Below are positions 54,345 through 64,000 of a stretch of 64,000 bases of DNA, piece by piece; position 1 is the first letter of the stretch, and each line of letters begins with the position of its first letter. A model generated the notes under the pieces. That model saw only the letters and a list, made by a program, of their open reading frames with translations. It did not search any database and was not told the DNA's origin. Source of the stretch: Sceloporus undulatus (taxonomy: Eukaryota; Chordata; Lepidosauria; Squamata; Phrynosomatidae). The translations under genes were made by a program, and so were the position numbers. The stretch spans positions 4,930,795 to 4,994,794 of the forward strand of contig NC_056530.1 of the NCBI RefSeq assembly GCF_019175285.1. Reading direction: 5' to 3'.

Positions 54345-55170
54345 CTGTTATTTCAGGAAATGAAATCCACCCTGGATCTAGGAGTCCTAGTAGATCACAA
54401 GTTGAACATGACTCAACAGTGATGCAGCAGCTTAAAATGCCAAAACAATTCTAGGCTGCACCAAAGGAAGTATGGTGTCCAGACTAAGGGAATTACCACT
54501 CTATTCTGCTTTGGTAGGCCTCCCCTACATTACTGTGTCCAGTTCTGGGCACAATTCAAAAAAGATGTTGACAAATAGGAGCGTGTCCAGAAGAGGGGGA
54601 CCAAAATGGTGAAAAGTCTGGAAACCATGTCTATGTGCAACGACTTAGGGAGCTGAGTATGTTTAGCCTGGAGAAGAGAAGGTTAAGAGGTAATATGATA
54701 GCCCTGTTTAAATATTTGAAAGAATTGTCATACTGAAGATGGAGCAAGTTTGTTTTCTGCAGTCCAGAGAATAGGACCTGGAACAATGGATTCAAATGGC
54801 AGGAAAAGAGATTCCAGCTCAACATTAAGAGAAGGTTAAGAGGTGATATGATAGCCCTGTTTAAGTATTTGCAGGGACGTCATATTGAGGAGGGAGCAAG
54901 TTTGTTTTCTGCTGCTCCAGAGACTAGAACGTGGAACAATGGAACAGCAAAAGAGATTCCACCTCAACATTAGGAGGAACTTCCTGACAGTAAGGGCTGT
55001 TCGACAGTGGAACACAATCTCTCGGAGTGTGGTGGTCTCCTTCCTTGGAGGTCTTCAAACAGAGGCTGGATGGCCATCTGTCGGGGATGCTTTAATTTAC
55101 ATTTCCTGCATGGCAGGGGATTGGACTGGATGGCCCTTGTGGTCTCTTCCAATTCTATGATTCTAATACA
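54345..55170 (+). mobile_element. CR1 LINE 3' part with internal duplication
   Basis: It starts near the region equivalent to LGVLVDHKLNM and continues through the CR1 C-terminus with many small deletions. It ends in TTCTATGATTCTAA. A segment of about 160 bp is present twice in tandem (about 54670-54832 and 54833-54985). Both copies contain AGAGAAGGTTAAGAGGT, GATAGCCCTGTTTAA and a GGAGCAAGTTTGTTTTCTGC block. The copies differ at many positions. Confidence 0.9.
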
Positions 55171-55910
55171 CATAAGGTCTGAGGCCTTCATTGTTGCCGA
55201 TGCAATCCACTTCTGCTCAGCATACATTCCACCTGGGTCTTTACTTGAAAGTCAGTGTGGAAACCTCCAAAATAGGGCACTCTCCACTTTCATCTAAAAA
55301 GATACTGTCATGACATTCACCTTTTGAGTACCAAGTCAGAACTGCATATTCAACAAGTTGTTATTACTGTTATTGTTGTTTAAATTACCAAGCTTTTACA
55401 TCAGAAAAAGGCTCCAAGATTTGACTAAGCTGTTGCCAGTCGCAAACAAGGAGTCCAGATGTTATGCAGGGCAACTGACACATTGTGCCACAAACTTCAC
55501 AGCCCACACCTCTCAATATGGCAATGCTTGCAGTACATTACCCAAGCATGTACTTCTAAACTCATCTTTTCAACATTAAGGCTTAGAATTTTTTAAAAAG
55601 AAAATGAAAAAAGCAGAAAGTCTCAAATGTCATATTCTGTGCCCAATACAGAGTTCTGCATCATAGTTGCAGAACAGAACACAGCCGTGCCTTCAAAACA
55701 TCACTGCAACACCTAAATCATTGCCAGACCATCATCCCCCTTTAAGTAATTCATTAATTCCTATTGCATTTAAGGGAAGCTCAAATTTCAGATCTAAGAT
55801 TTTCCTCCTTTGCCTGCTTTTGTCAGCAGATATTGAAGATTCTTTGCTTTCTTTGGTTGCAACTGGGCAGTGTCTTCTCATTTGTGGCTGGTATACAAAC
55901 GAATGTTGCA
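55171..55910 (-). other. TCEA3: Probable 3' untranslated region of TCEA3
   Basis: This follows directly after the inferred stop codon at 55911-55913 on the minus strand. It shows no repeat apart from the CR1 that begins at 55170. I could not find a canonical AATAAA on the minus strand between 55171 and 55910, so the transcript end is unplaced. The transcript may continue into or past the CR1. Confidence 0.4.
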
Positions 55911-55919
55911 TCAACAGAA
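55911..55919 (-). CDS. TCEA3: TFIIS-type elongation factor TCEA3, terminal coding exon
   Basis: Vertebrate TFIIS proteins end in ...[10 protein letters not shown]. The exon at 57736 stops after WK, so the missing Phe-Cys-stop must be on a further exon. On the minus strand a pyrimidine-rich acceptor ending CTCTTGCAG is followed at once by TTC TGT TGA, exactly Phe, Cys and stop in the needed phase 0. The final Cys is not one of the four zinc ligands. The match is short, so transcript evidence would settle it, but the acceptor quality and exact reading make it the best candidate. Confidence 0.78.
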   Translation of the reverse strand, partial: FC

Positions 55920-57855
<1,936 letters not shown>

Positions 57856-57922
57856 TTAGGAGCACAAATATGAGCTGTAAAGGTGTGGGGAACACTATCT
57901 CTACTTCAAAATTTTCATTTAC

Positions 57923-58160
57923 AAGGAGCCCTGCTGGTGCAGAGGTTAAATGCCTATACTGCAGTCACTCACTCACAAATCATAAGGTTGCGAGTTCAAT
58001 ACCAGCCAGGGGATCAAGCATGACTTAGGCTTGCATCCTTCTGAGGTCGCTAAAATGAGTATCCAGCTTGTTGGGGGAAATTAGCTTATAGTTGTAAACC
58101 ACTTAGAGACTGCTCAGGTGGTATGAAGCGGTATATAAATGAAGCTGCTATTGCTATTTC
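57923..58160 (+). mobile_element. tRNA-derived SINE in TCEA3 intron
   Basis: GGAGCCCTGCTGGTGCAGAG then GTTAAATGCC forms the A-box region and GGTTGCGAGTTCAATACC the B-box. The body has GAGTATCCAGCTTGTTGGGG and the tail GTAAACCACTTAGAGACTGC, AAGCGGTATATAAATGAAGC and TGCTATTGCTATT. It is the most complete of three copies (others at 9.84 and 19.87 kb). It is antisense to the host gene. Confidence 0.92.
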
Positions 58161-58384
58161 CAACTAATCTGCAATTCACTTTTCACTGCTACAATTTGGG
58201 CCAGGCAAACTGCATTAGGACAAGCTAATTCTGCAACTTGCACAAATTAGTTAAACTAAGAATATCTGCTAACCAGAGAAAGGGGCAAAGAACTAGGTGG
58301 GATGCACTCATATCTGAGAACACCACCTGTATCTATGATTATTATTCATTACAGTTCATTATAAATGTTTATGGATATCATCAG

Positions 58385-58640
58385 CAGCATATTTATTGAT
58401 TTATTTGATATACTGCCTTTCTCTCAATATTAACAGAACCCAAGGTGTCCAACAACAAATTTAAAAAACACAGCTAAAACCTTCCTGAATCAAGTTTTAA
58501 AAAAATTAAACAATTCTATTAAAAATGCAAACCTAAAAACAGTTCAAGAACATATTAAAATGACTCAAAGCATAGCACAACCCTTGAAAAGATCCTTCTG
58601 CAACATAAATCATAAAGCCTTCCTTAAATAAGGCGATCTT
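58385..58640 (-). mobile_element. LINE 3' tail in TCEA3 intron
   Basis: TTTATTGATTTATTTGATAT then ACTGCCTTTCTCTCAATAT and CCCAAGGTGTCCAACAACAA, followed by an A-rich block, resemble a minus-strand LINE tail. It lies in the same orientation as the host gene. Confidence 0.5.
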
Positions 58641-59019
58641 ATGGGTAGAGTTGCTTTCTCAAACTTGGGCTTACAACTCCCATCAGCCTCAGTCAGGATG
58701 ATCAAGGAAAAAGGGAATTACCGTTTCAGTTATCTGAAGAGTGCCATATTGAGGAAGGCTGAATTTGAGTTTTATGTAAGAACCAAAAAAAATCTCTTAA
58801 AATCTTGAGGCTCATTAAATAATACATTACAGAACTCTAAAGAACAAACACACAGGTTGTGATAATCCCAGTTTCAAAGCCATTATGTGCCCAGAATCCT
58901 GACATTGTGGAGCAGTTTCTGAACAACAACAACATCACAAAATTCTGCTTGTGACCTAATATACCTGGGTTTCTCCTGCAGAATCATAAATCTCAACTAC
59001 CCCATCTGGCTTTCCCTAC

Positions 59020-59166
59020 CTGATTATATGTGCAATTCTTCTTCCTGCATTTGCCACACTGGAAGAGGTCAGTAGTGGTGCCACCAGTCTTTGCCATCTG
59101 ATGCTCACGGATGGCTTCTTGGGTCATTGCATTCCTCAACTCCTTCAGCTCATCACTAGCCATTTC
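59020..59166 (-). CDS. TCEA3: TCEA3, linker and zinc-ribbon exon 1
   Basis: This 147-bp exon encodes 49 residues. It starts [20 protein letters not shown], the linker between domain II and the zinc ribbon. It continues [17 protein letters not shown] with [12 protein letters not shown], which brings the first two zinc ligands (CGKC). On the minus strand the acceptor is ATTTTAG and the donor CAG|GTAGGG. Phase is 0 on both sides. The linker is thought to position the ribbon in the polymerase pore. The [20 protein letters not shown] stretch with TTTDLFQC agrees with my memory of TCEA3. Confidence 0.97.
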
Positions 59167-59326
59167 CTAAAATGCATAAGAGTATCACTGGAATTAAACA
59201 TAACAGAAGCAATGGATACAGTTTCCTTTGAGGTTGCAGTCTTTACAAAAGAATTCTATGTAAGCTGAGTAAAATCAAAGTCCCACTGGGAGCAAAGCAA
59301 AACTTTAGAAGTTACCTTCTGGAGGC

Positions 59327-59500
59327 CTTTTCTTGACAAGATTTGTTCACAGCGGGTTTGCCTTTGTTTTCCACAGAGACTCAGAAAGTGTGACTTGTCC
59401 AAGGTCACCCAGTGGGTTTTCACTGTCAAGCAGGGATTCAAACACTGGTCTCCAGAAGCGTAACCCCATGCTCAAACCACTATATAGCACACTGGCAAAT
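59327..59500 (-). mobile_element. tRNA-derived (MIR-like) SINE in TCEA3 intron
   Basis: ACTTGTCCAAGGTCACCCAG, GCAGGGATTCAAACACTGG and CTCAAACCACTATATAGCAC are the conserved blocks of a MIR-like SINE read on the minus strand. A second, more worn copy follows in the same direction. Confidence 0.75.
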
Positions 59501-59544
59501 GCACCACAGTATTTTCTTTATTCAAAGCAGTTTGTGACTGCTGT

Positions 59545-59664
59545 CCTTTGGCACTCAGTGGGATTTGCCAAGGTTACCCAGTGAGTTTCTATGGTTGAGG
59601 AGATTCAAACCTTAGTCTCCACAGTCCTAGTCCAACACACACCACTACACCATGCTGGTTCTCC
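59545..59664 (-). mobile_element. tRNA-derived (MIR-like) SINE, second copy
   Basis: TTGCCAAGGTTACCCAGTG, GGAGATTCAAACCTTAGTC and ACACCACTACACCATGCTGG match the previous element. The two may be a dimer or two insertions. Confidence 0.7.
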
Positions 59665-59764
59665 AATCACTCTGGCTATCCGAACAACTTTTTTAAACAG
59701 GCAGCTCTTAATAAAGGTACACTAATTAAGATAACCTCTAATCCAACATGTTATCTGTGCTTAC

Positions 59765-59919
59765 CTCTGCTGTCATCCTGGCAATGAGGCTGGGTGAGAT
59801 GGCTCCACTCAGTACATTCCGTCGTAAACTGGGATTCTTAGGGTCCTTCAGGTTGCTGATCCGGCTCCTCACTCTGTTACGGTACTTCATATCACTGCCC
59901 TTCAATTCCTGGTAGATAT
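59765..59919 (-). CDS. TCEA3: TCEA3, central domain exon
   Basis: This 155-bp exon encodes [20 protein letters not shown], then [20 protein letters not shown] and [11 protein letters not shown]. It is the core of TFIIS domain II, a three-helix bundle that binds RNA polymerase [17 protein letters not shown] is the family signature. The donor GTAAGC (59759-59764) is ordinary. The acceptor side is not: no AG lies near the expected start, but the exon begins cleanly after CCAC, as in a U12 AT-AC intron. The first two bases complete a His codon from the exon at 60796. VLSGAIS favours TCEA3 over its paralogues. Confidence 0.95.
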
Positions 59920-60795
59920 GTGGTCGCATTAAGGAATTATAAAGTAAGCATATAATAAAAGATAATAATGGGAGAGCTGAGTAGAAGGATACAGCACAAG
60001 GATCAGGACTGATCACTGCAAGACCTTTTTTTAAAAAAAAAGTAAGGAAAGAAATGAAGACCTCAAATAGCATGTGGTGTGCATTCACATAGGCATGCTA
60101 ACACAGTTGCACACACATTGCACATTCATCAAGAATATTGGGACTTGAGGTCCCATGGTATTTTGTATCTGTCCAGGGGGGAGGTCCAAAATGAAACCCC
60201 TGTGGATACACAGACAAGACTGCATTTGATTTTTTAAAATTTGAGTTTGACTATTAATAATGACATTTTATAGGGTTGATTATTTATGGTATTAAAGCAC
60301 CGAAAGTGCGTTTCTCAAATAATATACGTTAACCACTGCTGAGAAGGTTGAAAGTCACTTTTTTTCTTCTTTTTGTAATAAGTTTCTTTTTTTTCTTATC
60401 TTGTCTTTTTTTCTGATTGTCAGTGTTGTGTTTTATATATCTTGAAACCCTAATAAAAAGAAAAATAAAAATGTAGATCAAACCAAACTTTCTATAGCCC
60501 AAGTTTTCACCACAGATGATTACAAGTTTCACCACCTTAAAATGTATTCTCAAGATCTACATTCATCAATTCCTTAGAGGCGAAACCAACAATAAGGTTT
60601 CCTCTGGCTCCCTACAGGAGAATGCACAGTCCTACAGACAGTATTGGATGGCACATCCCATCATTCCTAGCCAAGCTGGTTAATAGTGAGGGATTATGAG
60701 AATAATACTTCATCAAAACCTGGAGAGTCACACATTCCTCCTCCCTACTCTAGCTCATATTGGCACCTCACAACCTATATCCATCCACAGGATAT
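59920..60795 (-). other. TCEA3: Probable U12-type (AT-AC) intron of TCEA3
   Basis: On the minus strand the intron begins ATATCCTGT, 8 of 9 matches to the U12 donor ATATCCTTT. It ends CCAC, with a branch site TTCCTTAAT (59928-59936) about ten bases before the end. This is the expected minor-spliceosome layout. Joining here gives Glu-Asp-His-Ile-Tyr-Gln-Glu-Leu-Lys, exactly the TFIIS reading. No GT-AG choice near either end keeps that reading. The intron is 876 bp. A worn MITE-like stretch lies near 60.11-60.22 kb. Confidence 0.88.
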
Positions 60796-60852
60796 GATCT
60801 TCGATTTCAGCTGCCATTTTATCACAATTGACTCCAAATTGCTTGTAATCAT
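60796..60852 (-). CDS. TCEA3: TCEA3, start of central domain exon
   Basis: This 57-bp exon encodes (D)[18 protein letters not shown] plus the first base of a His codon. It matches the first helix of TFIIS domain II ([19 protein letters not shown] in my memory of human TCEA3). On the minus strand the acceptor TTTTCTCTGCAG is strong. The downstream border is the U12 donor described at 59920. The previous exon, which should supply the G of the first Asp codon and the segment ending in LKA, is not in this window. Neither is the N-terminal LW domain. Confidence 0.93.
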
Positions 60853-60860
60853 CTGCAGAG

Positions 60861-61544
60861 AAAAAAAATGATGGAAAGAGTCAGTGAAAGTAAGAAACAA
60901 GAAAGATGTTTATCTATCTGTATAGTTTATACTATAACCATTAATTTCTATGTTAAGTATATATTCAAAGTAGATTACAACAAGTTTTGCTGAAGAACAA
61001 AACGGAACAGTACATTAAAAGGAAAAAAATGGTGTCCAGTAACAGCAAAAAATGTTACAATATAAGGAAGATTTTAAAGAATGTGCACTGAAATCATTAA
61101 TGTTGTTGTGGATGATGGTAAGGAACATTTATTTTTATCATTTATTTACAGTAATAAAAATGACAAGAACAACAACAGGCCACTGGAAGAAGAAGGTAGG
61201 ATTGTTTTAGTTACAAATTTTTAGGCTTAACATGTATCTGCGCCACATAATTGCACACATTTGATATCACTAACTGTGAAGAATATGAATGCTCATATAT
61301 CCCATTCTTATGTAAGAAAACAAAATCTTCCTCCTAGCCAGGATCGAGAGAATTTTTTTCACATTTTTAGATTTTTGAAATGTTGTTTATTTGCTTTTCA
61401 CGTCTGTCTTAAAATTCCACAAAGGTTTATTGTAAAAATAAACAGGCTTCTTTTGTACCAAATGACTTTTTTTTTTTACACAAAACCATTGCATTTTGAT
61501 ACATACTTCTCCTGGCAAAAACTGGATAGGTCCTTTTATCCTCT
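60861..61544. other. TCEA3 intron sequence, no recognised repeat
   Basis: About 680 bp upstream of the first visible exon on the minus strand. The plus frame at 61261-61551 lacks any domain. Nothing else was recognised. Confidence 0.4.
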
Positions 61545-64000
61545 CACATAGAATCATAGAATCGTAGAGTTGGAAGAGACCACAAGGGCCATCCAGTCCA
61601 ACCCCCTGCCATGCAGGAAATCCAAATCAAAGCATCCCTGACAGATGGCCATCCAGCCTCTGTTTAAAGACCTCCAAGGAAGGAGACTCTATCACCCTCC
61701 GAGGGAGTGCATTCCACTGTCAAACAGCCCTTACTGTCAGGAAGTTCCTCCTAATGTTCAGGTGAATCCTTTTCCGAGCTTGCATCCATTGTTCCGGGTC
61801 CTGTTTTCTGGGCAGCAGAAAACAAGCTTGCTCCCTCTTCAACATGACATCCGTTTCCAAATATTTAAACGGCTATCCATCACTCTTCAACCTTCTTTTC
61901 TCCAGGTCTAAAACACCCCAGCTCCCTGAGTCGTTCTTCTAAGGGCAAGGTTTCCAGACCTTTCACTATTAGTCGCCCCTCTTGACACGCTCCAGTTTCT
62001 CAATGTCCTCTGAATGTGGTGCCCAGAACTGGACACAATATTCTAGGTGGGGCTGACCAGAGCAGAATACAGTGGCACTAATTCTCTTGATCTAGACACT
62101 ATACTTCTATTGATGCAGCCTAAAATGCATTGTCTTTAGCTGCCGCATCACACGTCTCTCATCAGTTCAACTTGTAGCCTATTGGACTCCTAGACCTGTC
62201 ACAACGTAGTTTCATTCAGCCAGGTGTCACATCCTGATATCTGTGCATTTATTATTCCGCCCTAAGTGCAATACCTACATTTTCCGGTGTTGAATTCTTT
62301 TGTTAGCTTTGGCCCAGCTTCTAGTCTATTCAGTAATTTGAACTTGATCCTGTCTCTGGGTATTAGCTATTCCCCTAATTTGGTGTCATCTGCAAATTTG
62401 ATAAGTATTGCTCCCGTCTGTCATCCAGGCATTCGAGAAAGATGTTGAATAGCACTGGGCACCAGACAGAGCCGTGGGGACCCCACTGGTCACTTCTCTA
62501 CAGGATGAAGGAGCCATGTTGAGCACACCTTTGGGTTCGGCCGGTCAACCAATACGATCAGTACATGTAACAGTCCTTTGTCTAGCCCACATTTACAAGC
62601 TTGTTGCAAGAATTCATGGGGAACCTGTCAAAGGCCTTAGTGAAATCAAGATATACTATATCCACAGCACTTCCCTCATCTACCAAGTGTATTTTATCAA
62701 CTAAAGAGATTAGGTTTGTCTGGCATGACTTGTTTCTCTGAAACCCATGTTGACTTTTTGTGATTATGGCATTGCCTTCTAGATGTTCGCAGACTCTCGT
62801 TTAATGATCTGCTCCAGAATCTTTCCTAGTACTGATGTCAGACTGGACGATAATTGTTGGGATCCTCTTTTTCCCCTTTTTGAGATGGGGACGACGTTGC
62901 CCTCCTCCAGTCTGCTGGGGATCTCTCCTGTTTCCGAGTTTTCAAAGTTATTGCCAATGGCTCTGATTACATTTGCCAGTTCTTTTAATACCTGGATGGA
63001 GTTCATCTGGTCGGAGACTTAAATTCATTTAGATTAATAAGGTGTTCCTAACTATCTCTTTACTATTCTGGCTGAAATCCCCTATTCTGTTCCCTCTGCT
63101 CCATTATCCTCAGGTGAGCACCCTTTGCCTTTCTGAGAAGACTGTGGCAAAGAAGGTGGTTGAGTAATTCTGCTTTCTCTGTCTTCTGTTAGCATTTAGC
63201 CATTTCTCCACGCAGTGGCCCTACTGTTCTCTTTCTTTTTTTTGCGGCGGACATATCCAAAAAAGCCCTTTTATTGTTCTTAACCTCTCTAGCAAGCCTG
63301 AGTTCATTCTGCGCTTTAGCTTTTTGACTTTACCCCTACACATGCCTGCTATTTCTTTGAATTCCTTTTTGTGATTCCCCCTTTTTCCATTTCTTATACA
63401 TGTTCCGTTTCAAACTTAGCTCGGTTGAAAGTTCCTTAGTCATCCATCCTGGTTTCTTGAGACACCTCCCGTTTTTTTCTTCTCACTGGAACGTTGTGAA
63501 CTGGAGCCTTCAGTATCTCCCTTTTGAGAAATTCCCATCCGTCTCGGAACCTTTATCTTTAGTATTTCTGACCATGGAATTGCCCTCAATACTTCTCTAA
63601 GTTTACTGAAATTCGCTCTCCTAAAGTCTAGAGTGTGTCTGACTATGCTGGCTTCTCCTTTCCACTGTATTACAAACTCCAGGAGAACATGGTCACTTCC
63701 ACCTAATGATCCCACTACTTGAACCCCATTAACCAAGTCATCCTTGTTGTTAGGATCAGATCTAAATAGAGACCCCCTTGTTTCTTCCACTTTGGACCAT
63801 GAAATTGTCTTCCAGGCAAGTGAGGAATTTGTTGGCCGAGGATTTTGCTGAGTTTGACTTCCAGAAATATCAGGTAGTTGAGGTCGCCCACATAACACAT
63901 CTCTCTTGACTGTGTGGTCATCTGTTCTAGAAGATATCATCCAATTCCTCAGTCTGATTGGGGGTCTGTAGTAGACTCCCACCGTACTCTTGTGTTTCCT
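61545..64000 (-). mobile_element. CR1 LINE, 2.45 kb, runs off the window
   Basis: The 3' end has two ATTCTATG-type units (plus TAGAATCATAGAATCGTAG). Further up on the minus strand are the CR1 C-terminus, the RT catalytic part (degenerate, 62.3-62.5 kb), an RT N-terminal block (GNVVPISKRGKRGS near 62.88 kb, where consensus has ANVxPIFKKGKK), and the end of the endonuclease. The last lies at 63440-63982, with GSLGGSDHVLLEFVIQW and WSKVEETRGSLF. It is the longest CR1 here. It carries a great many one-base deletions, denser than in the CR1 at 27.6 kb. It lies within the host gene's upstream intron. Confidence 0.92.

Noticed and set aside
59911-59919. Ordinary AG acceptor inside ATCTACCAG for the TCEA3 central exon
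   Set aside because: Using that AG would drop Ile-Tyr-Gln and leave no matching GT donor at 60796. The AT-AC borders keep the family reading exactly.

Overview
This window looks like a repeat-dense piece of a squamate (lizard) chromosome. Five LINE lineages occur side by side: L1, L2, CR1, an RTE/BovB-like family and Penelope. They are joined by 5S rRNA-derived SINEs, several tRNA-derived SINEs with LINE-like tails, and many short TA-flanked DNA transposons. That mix, with the low GC and abundant (AAT)n and (CA)n runs, fits an iguanian-type lizard. The species cannot be named from the sequence alone.

The only host gene I can support lies on the minus strand between about 55.9 and 60.9 kb. 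Five 3' exons of a TFIIS-type transcription elongation factor are present, best matched to TCEA3. They encode the end of the central RNA polymerase II-binding domain and the whole C-terminal zinc ribbon. One intron (59920-60795) has the borders and branch site of a minor-class (U12) AT-AC intron. The 5' exons lie beyond the right edge of the window.

Layout. 0-6 kb: CR1 nested in an RTE fragment, a worn L2 and short LINE tails. 6.7-13 kb: a TA-flanked MITE, then a nearly complete minus-strand L1 carrying a SINE and a second MITE. 14-17.3 kb: a plus-strand L1 broken up by two L2 3' ends bearing a minisatellite and by one hAT-like MITE with a clean 8-bp duplication. 18.5-20.9 kb: RTE remnant, SINE, foldback MITE. 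21-30.2 kb: a minus-strand L1 split by a 4.4-kb plus-strand L1 (15-bp target duplication) and by a CR1. 30.25-31 kb: a solo LTR. 31-45 kb: MITEs, SINEs, two L2 copies, a 0.95-kb foldback element and a small Penelope-derived insert. 45.2-47.05 kb: a GC-rich hAT-like element filled with about twenty 60-bp repeats. 47.9-50.6 kb: tandem 5S SINEs and a Penelope copy with a GIY-YIG endonuclease region. 53-55 kb: L2 and CR1. 55.9-60.9 kb: TCEA3. 61.5-64 kb: a long minus-strand CR1.

The most unusual observations are four. An L2 lineage carries an 85-88-bp minisatellite where its reading frame meets the 3' region (five copies). A hAT-like element's internal 60-bp repeat creates long but spurious open frames on both strands. 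The Penelope copies share a hammerhead-like motif. TCEA3 has a probable U12 intron. Apart from TCEA3 I found no convincing host coding sequence, RNA gene, CRISPR array or operon.
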